The position numbers and the translations under genes were made by a program. The notes beneath the pieces are model-generated. The model was not told where the DNA came from. It made no database searches and saw only the letters and a program-made list of their open reading frames with translations. DNA of 64,000 bases from Hysterium pulicare CBS 123377 (taxonomy: Eukaryota; Ascomycota; Dothideomycetes; Hysteriales; Hysteriaceae), in NCBI GenBank assembly GCA_000467715.1, contig AJFK01000028.1, forward strand, positions 62,001 to 126,000. Reading direction: 5' to 3'. Shown here piece after piece: positions 33,518-48,801 of the stretch (position 1 is the first letter of the stretch; each line of letters opens with the position of its first letter).

Positions 33518-34561
33518 GGCGGGGTGGTGGAGGGGACGCGAAGATCAGGACGGAACACCTCCGTTTAGTAAATCACCTGGCAGCCAGAGGAATATTGTCA
33601 CAGAATTGATATTGGGCAGCGCCAATCATCCACGAATTAGTAGGGTACTTTTAGAATACATGTTCTCATCTAATGTGTCGTTTTACGGGCAAGTCGAACC
33701 TTTAAGTATGCAAGCTTTATCTTGACTATCACGCTTAGTTCACGGAAGCTAGGACGTAGCTAGAAACTCGCGGGTTTTTGCAGTGAAAAGAGAATTGTTT
33801 TGATGGATGAGCCTGATTCTTTCAGCTTCTTTCTCATCAGCCTACGAAGATGGTTCGGGCTCGACAAAGTGGCTTAAACCAAGTTGATGTGCCTATGAAG
33901 ATTCGGAAAGTAGCCCATGACAAGAGGCTATATCGAAGGGCTAGGGAATGCCAGGCTTAAGTAGAGCTGTAAAAGTCGGCAGTGCGATGAATAACGATGC
34001 CTAGGTACTTTTTTCTTCCATTTCTGAAGTATTCGGTTATTGTTTCATGCTTCCAGGTCGTACCTTAAGACCACTCTAATATCGCGTGTCTATCTTGTAG
34101 TAAATCTTTGTTCCAACTTTCAGGCACCTCGAAGGGGCCGTCACGGACGGCATTTTGATAATGATTGTTGTCAGCGTTCAGGAATCTTGATACTCAGGGA
34201 ATATGCAGACTTGACGGTAGGCGCAGCGGTGAGCCAGCCGGCTTGGGGGCCATGTTTCTGGATTAAGTTCTCAAAAATAACACGACATAGTTTGTCGGCA
34301 CTATCACACATGTTCGAAACCCCTTCTTTCTCTCTATATCTTCTCCCAATTGCACCTTATGCAAACTTCTAAAAGCAATTATAACATGGTCCGAAAAGCA
34401 GTTTAGACAATCGCCCAAAGGGGATGTGTCAATAAGCGCCTGCGGCACAGCAAGCACCCCGGACTGCTCAGCCTTGCGCATGAGCCTCGTCTCCCATCCA
34501 ACAGGCAGTACTCTCAAGTCACGATGAGCACAACTCCAGCGGAACTGCTGGCTGAGCTGCA
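33518..34561. other. 1-kb intergenic region before the NLR gene
   Basis: It holds the YIH1 promoter and the region upstream of the patatin-NACHT gene. No gene is supported; scattered frames below 120 codons lack protein character. Confidence 0.45.
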
Positions 34562-37500
34562 ATGGCTCACATACCGGCAAGCTCAGAACCGACTGATATC
34601 GACACCACGGGCCCTTGTCTCTTGTCTCTCGATGGCGGGGGCGTTCGGGGATTGTCCACGCTCTACATCTTGAAGACGATTATGGCACGGTTGAACTATG
34701 AGCGAGAATTCGTTCATTTGCCCAGAGTGAAGCCATGTGAGGTTTTCGATCTCATCGGAGGTACGAGTACGGGTGGGTATGTTAAATATTTCTTTTATGG
34801 GTTACGGTCCGACAACATTCTGTTGAAGTCTACTTTTAGCTGTAACGAGTATGGACAGTGTAAGTCAAGAAATGTATCCTGCATGAACAGATCTGACTCT
34901 ACTAGGCCTGGCGAATTAACTCTGCTCGCCCAAATTACCCCACAGGCTCCGAATTACATGGTGCCTCAGCTGTTAGACACCCAGGGCTCAACCTCATACT
35001 TGGAGGAGATTTACGACCCTCCTATACTATTCATACTATACACAAGGAGTCATAAAAAATGCAAAGAGCAACAAGGATGGAGGGGGTCAAGGATAGGGCA
35101 TCATTTTGCAGTTGAAGTAGCTAACCACAACAGGCTTATCGCAATCATGCTCGGACGACTAGAGATGGACGTTGACGAATGCATTGCCGCATATCGTGAG
35201 CTTAACAAGACCGTGTTTGAAGGCAAAAGGAGCAGGTTCAAAATGGGTTTGAAGGGTGACATCAAGGCCCAGTTTTCTTCAACAGTGCTTGAAAGTGCCG
35301 TCAAAAAAGTAATTGCTAGTCGCGAAGGAGTGTCGGATACAGATCTTTTCAATGATGGGAATATGCGCGGTTGTAAAGTGTGAGTGATAATAATCTTGCG
35401 TACCATGGAAGACTTGAAGCTTCACATGAGCTAACCACAAGTTTATGCGATAGCTTTGTGTGCGCATGCGCCAGAGAGACATCTGGAATAACTCGACTCC
35501 GAAGTTACACACTCCCCGGCAACCCTGACACCGAAGACCCTCCAACTATCTGCCAGGTGGCTCTTGCTACTTCTGCCGCAAAAGGATTCTTCGATCCCTT
35601 GCAGATTGGTTCCCAAACGTTCGAAGATGGAGCTCTCGGTGCAAACAATCCCGTTGATGAAGTGGAACGGGAAGCGTCTGATATCTGGTGTCCGAAAACA
35701 GGGGATCTAAAAGCACATGTGAAATGTTTCGTCTCTATCGGCACCGGAGACCCGGGCAAGCAGCCGGTTAATGACTCTGCTTATAGGTTTCTCAGAGAAA
35801 CTTTGGTGAAAGCTGTAACAGAGACTGAGAAGACTGCCGGAAGGTTTGCCGCACGGTGGCGTAGTCATCTGCTAGAGAACCGATACCTACGTTTCAACGT
35901 TCAGCAAGGCCTCCAAGATGTTGGCTTAGAAGAATATCGAAAGGAGGGTACCATTAAAACTGTGACAGAGGAATATATGGGGCACATCGAGCAGGTTCAT
36001 CGCACGCACAGCTGTGTCCAAACTTTGAAGCGAAAGCAAAGTGTGTATATCGACGACTTTTCCTAGGTCAGGTCGTTGCTAATCGTGGAACGGATGTAGT
36101 TGGTGAAAAGGACCCAAATGCTTTATACGCCCCACAATTAGACTTATTCCACCTAAATGATCCTTCGAGATTTGCTGCACTGTCCAGGAGGGAGGAATGG
36201 AGTCTATCTGAATATGGTACCCGCCTCAACCCGTGTCCTGGCTACAATCAACAATTCTAAAATAGGCAGGGAACCTACCGTACAACATCTTTGAGCACAT
36301 TTCTGATTATGAACCTGATCGAGTATGTCAAAGTCTGATACGTCAAAGATGTCCTGACACTACAAATTGGATATTGCAAAATAGGAGCTTCATGGCATGG
36401 ACCAACAAAATGGCGCACTCCGTCTTATGGCTCTCCGGTAAAAGTTTGTATATCCTTCCCACTGCTCGCTTCACTAGCTGATTCTATTTTGAAGTTGGTA
36501 GTGGAAAAACAGTTGTTACGTACGTTACACTTCGATGACCCTTTGTCTCGTGTATTCTCATGATGCGAACGATACTCAGGAGTACAATCATAGAGTACCT
36601 CGCACGGAAAGGCCCTGTGGTACATTTCTTTTATCGTCACTCGAATAGGTCACACTTGGAATCTACACATTTGTTTCGAAGCTACGTCAAGCAAATGATC
36701 GGTTTTCTAGATGCAGCAGGGATGGGTTGTCCGAAGTACATACGGTACTCTATAAAGCGATATTTTGGTCCAAAACAGCACGGCCCCACTCTCGAAGAGA
36801 TCATAGACGACATCTTTTTGCCTCTCAGTCGATACATTCCAAACGCAACCTACGTTGTAGATGGACTAGATGAGTGCAAGTCAAAGGAAGTGGGACTGGT
36901 TCTGAGGGCATTGCGAGAATTAGTATTGACCTGCAGCCCACGTTTATTCATTTCAGGGCGCGAGAGCCTTGACGTCCTCAACGCTATACCAAGCTCTGAC
37001 CATATATTTATTTCAGCAAGGGATGGCAAGGAAGATATTCGGAGATTCATTGAATGGAAGATTGAGGAGAAGAATTTAGAAAGGCAGTTAACACAGAACG
37101 ACCGCTTGCTCGTGGATCTCAAAAATGAACTCAACGAAAGGGCTGATCGAATGTAAGTACGATGCTTGCAACCGACACGCAGCTCATGATATGGCTGACG
37201 TTCCTTAGGATTCTTTGGGTGAATCTTCAGATCGAAGCGATATGGGACGAATGCTGTACGGATGCTGATGTTCGAACTGCCATTGAGGATTTGCCCAGAG
37301 ATCTCAATGAGACTTACGAACGCTGCCTAGCACGTATAAATAAACGTCACAGTCGGCTTGCTGCAAAGTCCCTTCGCTGGCTTTGTGCGGCAATAATTCC
37401 ATTTCGTATTGACCAGCTAAGAGAGGCCCTCGCTATCAACTTCGAGAGTGGGTGCCTCGAGAGAGATAACATGCCTTCAGCACATGAAGTAATGAAATGC

Positions 37501-39543
37501 GGATCGAACCTCATAGTCCGAAACGACAATGACGACATTGTCCTCGCACATCAGACGGTTCTGACATTCTTAAAAGAGCGGCTACCAGATGACACATTTT
37601 GCGTTCGTTTCGATAGTCATTCTGTCAAGCGTGAACTTGGCGAACTCTGTGTAGTTCACCTCACTTCCTCCGATTACGCCCTAGCCCTCCAATCGAATTC
37701 GGCCATGAGCCAAAGGGTGCCCCTAGACGTCAAGCCAATAACGATATTGAACGATACCTTCCCAAAGTTGCCACGCTGGTGGTCATATAAATCAGACAAA
37801 CGTGAAGCATCTGTTTCAATCCGTCTCCCTCAGATTAGAAAGACGCCTCCTTCTCCGACTCTGCCATCCATCTTCGACTTCGCAAAGGCACATTGGGCAC
37901 TTCTGACCCATGAAATAGACGAGAAGTCAGAATGCTTCAAAAAATTTCGAACGCTTGCGCTTGAGCCAAATCTCTCCTATCAATGGCATCCTTGGCCGCC
38001 TTTGGGACAATCTTTAGACTCACATTGCGCTGGAATGTTGGGTTGGTCTATAACGAAGTCACACTTGCCAATGCTACAACTTCTCGTCGAATTAAAACCT
38101 TCCGAACTTATTTCTGATTTGTTCAATATTCCACTCACACTTCATAGCAGCATTCCAGCGCTGCACCTGGCTTCAAGGATTGGGAACACTCACGTTATTC
38201 GAATACTACTCCAGCGATGTAGGGAAGCCGGAACTGATGTAGACGCCAAAAATGCCCTACACCATGCTGCTGAGGTCGGATTTCCGAACGTGGCTGAAAT
38301 GCTTCTGCGTAATTTAGGCACAAACATTATGAAACAAAAGGACAACGCTGGAAATATACCCTTGCATTACGCAGCGAGCTCTGGTCATGATACCACTGTT
38401 CGCGTTTTAATAGAGCTCGGCTCCGATATCAATGCACGAACTTCATCATTCTATTCGCCCATAATGTTGGCTTCTGAAGGAGGCCATGGAACAACGGTAC
38501 GAATATTAGCAGAGCTGGGCGCTGATATTGATGCTCGAAGCACAGACGAACGCACTTCGATAATGCTAGCCGCTCACAACGGCCACGAAGCAATTGTTCG
38601 ATTTCTAGCTGAACAACATGCAGACGTGGGGAAGAGAAGTAAGGCAGGCTTCACATCGATAATGCTAGCCGCTGTAGGAGGCCATACAGCGACTGTACGA
38701 GCTCTGCATGATCTGGGCGCTGATATTAATACTCTCGCCGATGAGAAGCAAACGTCAGCCCTATCATTGGCCTCCGAAAACGGCCATGAGTCGACTGTCC
38801 GATTGCTGATAGAGCGAGGCGCCGAAATCACTATCATGGATAACCCTCAATTCCACGATTTTCCTGAGTTCCCGATAGCCCTGTTACTGGCCTGCCAAAA
38901 TGGGCACAGATCTACTGTGCAGGCTTTTGTAGAGCTATATGAGACTCTGCCATATACACCAATTTTGGTACGGGAGCTAACCGAGTTGGACGCTGAGTTA
39001 GGTTGTGAATCGACGTCTTCGAAGTGGAATTCGAATGAGGATCGCCTACGTCATATAACTGTACAAGTACTGCTGGAGTTAGGGGCCGATATCAGTAATA
39101 AGAGGATCTGGTCGATGGACCCAGTGGGAAATAAGGCAGTGGTGCGGTTTCTTCAGAAGTACAAGATCGATGTCAATCGTGTCAAGGCATATTGTGGATT
39201 CACGTTGCTTTCGGAAGCTGTTGGCCAGAACGACATTGAGCTCACTAAGCTGCTGCTTGACTTAGGAGCTGACATCAATGCCTCATATACGATTTACGGT
39301 ACCACTCTTTCACCACTAGCCATAGCTTTGGGGCTCAGGAGGGACCAGGCAATGGTCACCCTGCTTACAACCCGGGGAGCTGATGTAGAGCGTGCTGCGG
39401 TTCAATCACATCATAAAGTGCCGATCAAACTTCAACCTCAAAAGGAAACCGACCGACTAGTTGCGTTGGCGAGACAGATTTCAAAACATGCACCAAACTC
39501 TGCTGAGCTGGGCTGGAATACCCCTTTTAACGCAACAGAATGA
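34562..39543 (+). CDS. patatin-NACHT-ankyrin NLR-like protein
   Basis: Eight exons (34562-34776, 35134-35379, 35454-36013, 36067-36216, 36270-36443, 36495-36519, 36580-37152, 37209-39543) keep phase and give 1425 residues. The patatin-like phospholipase domain comes first: oxyanion loop DGGGVRG (24-30), nucleophile GTSTGG (Ser69) and catalytic Asp in DGALGANNP. The NACHT NTPase follows, with Walker A GKIGSGKT and Walker B YVVDGLDEC. About nine ankyrin repeats run from LHLASRIGN to near the end (IMLAAxxGHxxTVR..LxxLGADI pattern). This is the layout of fungal NLR receptors linked to non-self recognition and cell death; that role here is inference. Weak points are the 36014-36066 intron (donor GTGTCC), needed to remove a TAG at 36064, and the donor GTTTGT at 36444. 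No ATG opens the NACHT half separately, which favours one fused gene. Confidence 0.72.
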
Positions 39544-39935
39544 AACGCAAGTTTAGACCATTTAACAACGCATTATCTCCTCATTCTCATTCCTCAAAAG
39601 ACAACTAGAGTCTCCTCTAGACTCCCAATCACGTGCCCCAACCACTCCACTTGTTTGCGATCCTTCCTAATCGAGGCCGCAACTCCAAATTCTGATTAGA
39701 CTATCCAAGCAGCAGCATGTATGCGCTGGCAGCAAACGACGCTCAAGTATCGTGAGGAAAACATTCGCTCACATTATCGAACATCTTTCATCTCAATCGC
39801 CTAAGATAATGACGCCCCGACCAAACGCCATACAGCAAACAACTGCTGGACCACAGCATAAAACTTCATCATCTCGACGTTCAGATCCAGGTATCCCGAG
39901 CATCGGTCACACGTTCCAACACTTCAAGTTACACG
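39544..39935. other. intergenic between NLR gene and membrane protein
   Basis: This gap of 392 bp lies between two plus-strand genes and is CT-rich in its second half. No separate gene was seen. Confidence 0.45.
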
Positions 39936-40826
39936 ATGCTGAACCTACTCTTCAACCCTAGCTCTGACACCACGTCCTCAACGGACCGCTCGCCATCTTT
40001 CTCACTGCCACTCATCCTGACCCTCGGCGGCCTGATCGTCTTCTCTTCAATCGTTATCCCAAGCTATGCTATTCGCACCATACTCAACACACGCACCGAA
40101 CTTCAATCCCTCAAATCCAAACTTACTCTCCTAGCTTCCACCTCTACCGCTTCTCCCTCACCAGAACTCAGTTTTAGTACAAACAACTTAGAAGAAGGCT
40201 CATCTCGTAATGAGCTCTACAATCTCTCCCACCGCATTCGACGCCTCGAGGAACACCAAATGCTCAATCCCGCCGAAGTCTCAGATTACCAGCTTCCGGA
40301 ATTGGGCCCTAATATCCGAAGGACCACGATTGAGCACTATAGTGGAGAAGCGGGGTCTAGCAAGCAGAAGTATAAGTCCCCGAGGGCGGAGTGTGAAGTT
40401 GCTTCCAATGCTAGCTCTGGATCGGGAAAGTCACGTGGGAACTGCGGTACCGGTGAGCAAGAAATCAAGGACAAAGGGAAGGAAAAGGAAGAGGAAAGGG
40501 TAGAGGAAGGATATGAGAGAGATGGCGGGAATCAGGGAGGGGATGGTAATGAGAGGTTTCAGACGTCATTTGAGCTTCAGACTGATGAGCAGATGGGTGA
40601 ACAAGGCAATAGTGAACCGGCGTTCGATGAGAGATCGGAGGATGAAGCACAAGGACGAGGTCCAATGCTAGAATACACAGCAAATAACTTCAGGCCAGGT
40701 TCAGTCCCGCGTCGAAGAGTCCGAGCTGTGAGGATGCGGGTGCCGAATCAAGGCTGGTATACGCATTATATGTACTCGGTGCCGAGAAGCCACTTTGGGT
40801 TGGAAATGCCTTTTGGGCAGTTTTAG
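39936..40826 (+). CDS. single-pass membrane protein of unknown function
   Basis: A single exon gives 296 residues. After a short polar Ser/Thr-rich N-terminus, residues 22-46 (SFSLPLILTLGGLIVFSSIV and on) form one membrane segment. Two possible coiled-coil heptad stretches follow, RTELQSLKSKLTLLAS and RNELYNLSHRIRRLEEHQ. The middle (about 150-240) is highly charged and low-complexity (KDKGKEKEEERVEEGYERDG). The last 50 residues regain order: a basic patch VPRRRVRAVRMRVPNQ and an aromatic end, WYTHYMYSVPRSHFGLEMPFGQF. I do not recognise the family. It lies directly downstream of the NLR gene on the same strand; a functional link is only a possibility. Confidence 0.72.
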   Translation: MLNLLFNPSSDTTSSTDRSPSFSLPLILTLGGLIVFSSIVIPSYAIRTILNTRTELQSLKSKLTLLASTSTASPSPELSFSTNNLEEGSSRNELYNLSHRIRRLEEHQMLNPAEVSDYQLPELGPNIRRTTIEHYSGEAGSSKQKYKSPRAECEVASNASSGSGKSRGNCGTGEQEIKDKGKEKEEERVEEGYERDGGNQGGDGNERFQTSFELQTDEQMGEQGNSEPAFDERSEDEAQGRGPMLEYTANNFRPGSVPRRRVRAVRMRVPNQGWYTHYMYSVPRSHFGLEMPFGQF

Positions 40827-41025
40827 TTAAACTGAGGGAGAAACAATAGATACGAATCGTGTTTGCGATGTCAATTGTAATGTTTCATGCTTCTTTCTTG
40901 TGTCGTTCCAATAGTTGACAGTAATCTTTACTAGACAGCTTTGATGCCATCCCAACTTGCATAAATCATGTTCATCTTCAAAAGATATCCTACACTGAAA
41001 GCAAACGCCGGTTCTGCACAAACCT

Positions 41026-41843
41026 TTACACGTATCCTGCAACATCAGTTAGCAATCCCCAATTCAAATATCATCCTAGTAATAGAAACCCACCTTTTCT
41101 GGCTCCCTGAAAGAAGAACCTAACAATAAACACCTGCAATCCAGCCATGGTAACCATCATGACTCCCTCAATAATACTGAAGTTAAATATCCTCTTCTCT
41201 GTACTCCTAACAGTGCTGAAATTCCTGTTCTCTCGTGTTCGGAAGTATTTCTGGTTCCGGTTGATGGTGGAGAGTTGGGCCGAGATTTTTAGGACCGATT
41301 CTTCGAGGACGGAGGTTTGCTCGGGAGTGGTGCCTTGTTTAGAGGGAAGCTGAGCGCGTTGTTCATTTTCGACCTTTTTGTTGGGAATGAGATGGTTAGC
41401 TGGAGGCGTTTGGTGCGAGTGGGCGGTTCCGGTCTTACAGCGATCTCAAAATCCACAACCTTCTCCGTGAAATCCCACATGTCCTGTTCATTGTTGAAGC
41501 AGAAGCTGTACTCGCCAATGTCGTTCGCTGTGAACACGAAGTCGCCCTGTCGCTCTTTCGTGCCATCAAGTATAACCTTCTCGGTAGGACTGGTAACGGC
41601 ATAAGTGATTTCGAAGCTACTGCCGGATTGAACCTGGTATCAACTGCATTAGAGCTTTGTTGATTGGTGAAGTGCTATTCGTTGGCATACCGCAAAGTAA
41701 AATGCCACCTTGGCCCCCTTGTTTTCAACGTTGGTGAAGAAACATGATTTCTCGTTCACGTGGAATTTGTATGTGAGAGCCGTGCCATAGACTGCGGAAG
41801 TAAAGAGCGCTAATAGGCTCGAAAGAAGGAGAAAAGTCCGCAT
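41026..41843 (-). CDS. p24 family cargo receptor (EMP24/GP25L/ERP)
   Basis: p24 proteins cycle between ER and Golgi and help load COPII vesicles. Four minus-strand exons (41843-41691, 41633-41439, 41373-41094, 41036-41026) give 212 residues. Residues 1-20 are a signal peptide (MRTFLLLSSLLALFTSAVYG). The GOLD domain follows, with the paired Cys of KSCFFTN and YSFCFNNE, then a coiled coil (EESVLKISAQLSTINRNQKYF) and RENRNFSTVRSTEKRI. One membrane segment (IIEGVMMVTMAGLQVFIVRF) and a cytoplasmic tail FFQGARKGYV complete it. The tail's FF and its end are coat-sorting signals. The last exon is only 11 nt and encodes the final GYV and stop; the tail matches the family only if it is spliced in. The unspliced frames around 41290-41440 are intron shadows. 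Subfamily (ERP3/ERP4-like) is uncertain. Confidence 0.93.
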
Positions 41844-42367
41844 CTTTGGTGGTGGTGGAGAAAATCACGACTTCCTGTATCCTCAAGATCGCGGTGCCAG
41901 AAGCTTGAGTTGGCAACTTCGGAGGATGGAGAAACTATTTTTGCGAACTGCTTGGCGTGTCAATTCACTGTCTACCCAATTAGGTAATCTAGTACTTGAA
42001 TGAAGAAATCTTGCAGCTCAACGTTGATTTTGTGTTGGTAATCATACACTGTTGCTTTCTTTGTGCATCTGTTCTGTGATTTTGTGCCCATCGGTCTCAG
42101 CCAAGAATATCCTAACACTCATTCCAAACAGCTCCCCGGCAGGTACCGCAACGCATCACACAAGTGACAACGCCCCAACGTATGCTACGAAAAATGAGTA
42201 GACATGTAGGAAGAGGATACGCCGTAGGTCTAAGTATGCACAGAAAGAAGCACGCTGAATCCAGATACGCAAGCCGCCCTGCCATGTACCCAGCGACGCC
42301 TTGATTGCACCAAAGTAAGAATGTGGCTCCGCCGCCAGCCCCGATAATGCAAAAATTCAACGAACGG
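41844..42367. other. intergenic, p24 promoter and UBP15 3' region
   Basis: Both neighbours are on the minus strand. No gene was seen; the frame at 42112-42360 is not recognisable. Confidence 0.45.
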
Positions 42368-46242
<3,875 letters not shown>

Positions 46243-46915
46243 CTTGACGGGGGTGCGCGGGTGGCCTCAGGGAGTTTGCTAAGGAAGGGCGAGCCTGGTC
46301 GTGGTGAGGAGTGTATGGAAGAGCGATCAGCTCAAGTTCGATGTCAGAGATGGGCAGCAGGCCGGACGCGGATTGCAAGAAAATACCAGCTGTTCTCAGT
46401 CCCTAGGTTCGAGGTTCACTGTTGCTCGCTAAATGGTGGCGGCCGTGGTGCACAGGACAATGACGACTGAAAGCCGATCGAGATTCGTCCTGGCGCTGAG
46501 AAGGAGCGGAACGGCGTTCGAAAGCACAGAGAAGTCGGGGAGGAGCCGATGCCTGGATAGTGTGCAGTTCAACTTGGCGGGTGTAGAAATGTTCAAGAGC
46601 CCGGGGCAATACGTACAGAAGTCCAACGTCATGCGCCAATCACAGAGGTGAAAGCGCGGGGACAAATTTTGACCATAGGGCTGACTGAACAAAAACAGAA
46701 AGCAACAAAATTAACGAGGCAAACGCAATGCTGGCCAACGAGCACCGAAGAAAACAATCCACCGAGCACGCATCACTCAATTGCTTGGATTGTCGGGTGC
46801 ATGTCCAGCAAATGCTTTTGCTGTTCCTCGTGTTCTCCGCTGATCACCTACAGCATTCCGTTTTCGCACACCTCCATGGTCTGACCACCACCTCACTTCT
46901 ACAGCTCTCGAAGCT
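46243..46915. promoter_or_regulatory. divergent promoter region of UBP15 and the mitochondrial kinase
   Basis: This is a gap of 673 bp between two outward-facing start codons. No factor site was identified with confidence. Confidence 0.4.
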
Positions 46916-48474
46916 ATGAAGTCGGGTAACACGACACTCCGAATTTGCTGGAGACATCATACCAAAGGCAATGGAGCTCGCAGTTCCAACGCATTTCAAC
47001 TTTGGCCAAGGAGACATGCACATGCTGCTGCTGTAGCTCCGACATGGCGGCCTTCATCTGCGCTTGACGAGTATGCGTTCCACTCGTACACAAGCATATT
47101 GCGATAAACTCTGCTAACAAAAGCATCTTAGATGGGTCCAACGAGAAGCTAGACCTATAAGTCTTCGTCGATTGACTTTTTTCGGCAGGACTCTGACCGA
47201 AACACGTCTCATTGACTCAGCAAACTACTGCAGATTAGAACTGCCTACTAGGTGCGCTCATGCTGTTGCTAACCTTGGACGCCTTCTAATTGGTCCCTGC
47301 AGAATATCTCATCGCCTTCGAGACATTCAGACTCTTCCCTACGTCGTCGTAGCAAACCCGCATATTGCTCATGTCTACGAATCCTACCTCAAGGCTTTTG
47401 AGCGCTTTAGGCGCGTTCCCGAGATCAAGACCCTCGAAGACAATGATCAATACTGCAAGGTCTTGGAGGAGACTTTAAAAGAGCATGCCACCGTCATTCC
47501 AAGACTAGCGACGGGCATTCTTGAAATTCGTGGTCTCATGAAACCCGAAGACACGGACAAGTTCATGAATACAATGCTAAGATCGGTACTGTGCTCTCTA
47601 CTTCCAAATCTGCTTTAAAGGACGGCTGCTAACAAGATCATACTTCACGTAGCGTATATCCAGACGAGTTATAGCGGAGCAACACCTCGCGCTTACTGAG
47701 ACCTTTAACTCACCATGGCATTTTCCGAACGCCCAACCAGTGCACGACCCTAACACTGATTCTGTGGGAGAGATATTCTTGAAGTGTAACGCCAAGGAGA
47801 TCGTTGAGAGATGCGGCATCACGACGCAAGAACTAGCGAAGAAAGCATACGGGACCAGCCTGGCCATACCGGAAATTAAGATCGAAGGCCATCTTGAAGC
47901 CACATTCCCGTACATTCTGAGCCATCTAGAGTACATCGTGGGCGAACTTTTGCGGAACTCGATACAAGCTGTCATCGAGTCTAGAAAATACAAGGATGCA
48001 AGCCCGCCTCCGATCGAGGTTCTCATCTGCGAGACGCAGCAGCATGTGATAATCCGAATATCAGATCAAGGGGGAGGCATACCTACCGAGATTTTACCTC
48101 ACCTTTGGTCCTTCAGTAAAGGTCCTAGGCGGGAGAGTAGGCTTGAGAATCTGCAAAGGGTGCCCAAGTTGCTGGGCACAATGCAAGAGCTGAAAGTTGC
48201 CGACGATGGGGACACACAAAAGCAGCACTCTAAAAAGTCCAAATATAGTGATTCTAGTCCACATCATGGCTCTCTGTCCACTTTAACGAGTCGTCCGCCT
48301 GATCTACGTTTAGGAATTGGGCTTCCGATGAGTCGAATCTATGCCGAATACTGGGCCGGTAGTCTTGAGCTACACAGTCTAGAGGGATTTGGTGTGGATG
48401 TGTTCTTGCAGATCTCAAAGTTGGGAAACAAAAACGAGAGATTGACTACAAGAGCGACTATGGACGCAGTATAA
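46916..48474 (+). CDS. mitochondrial 2-oxoacid dehydrogenase kinase (PDK/BCKDK family)
   Basis: This GHKL-fold kinase phosphorylates the E1 alpha subunit of pyruvate or branched-chain dehydrogenase in the mitochondrial matrix. Four exons (46916-47070, 47132-47251, 47303-47585, 47653-48474) give 459 residues. The basic N-terminus (KSGNTTLRICWRHH...) is a likely mitochondrial presequence. The BCDHK/PDK helical domain shows ISLRRLTFFGRTLTETRLI, YCRLELPTR, LPYVVVANPHIAHVYESY, FMNTMLRSRISRRVIAEQHLAL and ETFNSPWHFP. The ATP-binding domain has the N-box ELLRNSIQAVIES, the G1 box ISDQGGGIP, LWSFSKGP and the G2-like GIGLPMSRIYAEYWAGSLEL. An insert rich in Lys and Ser (about 395-420) precedes G2. I think it is nearer yeast PKP2 than PKP1; substrate choice cannot be decided from sequence alone. 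Confidence 0.93.
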
Positions 48475-48801
48475 TCCTTCTCAAAATCTCAACCTTGAGT
48501 GTAAGCACTTTCAAGTTCCACCAGAGATCTAAATATGCAAAAGCTTTCAAGAACGTTGATATAGATTAGTTGTAGGTGAACGAAAGCAAACGGCCATTCG
48601 CTATCAACTTAGAATATGCTGTCATGGGTCACTGCTTCCTTGTTCTACATGGGCGCAACTCCTGCTGCGGAAATCGCGGATGACTAGATTGATTCTCCTT
48701 TGCTCATTTGCTTTTTCTTCCTGAGAATCTCCTTCTCATGTCATCACCCATCAAAACATCTTTCGGGAACGACAGCAGCTATCGAGTAGAGATTTGTCAA
48801 C
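48475..48801. other. intergenic
   Basis: Short gap between two plus-strand genes; nothing further was seen. Confidence 0.5.

Noticed and set aside
36067-39543. NACHT-ankyrin part as a separate gene
   Set aside because: No ATG opens its reading frame upstream of the NACHT region, and a phase-correct intron connects it to the patatin exons.
41289-41537. Minus-strand frame continuing past the GOLD domain of the p24 protein
   Set aside because: It runs through the second intron; splicing gives the expected VENEQRAQLP segment instead.
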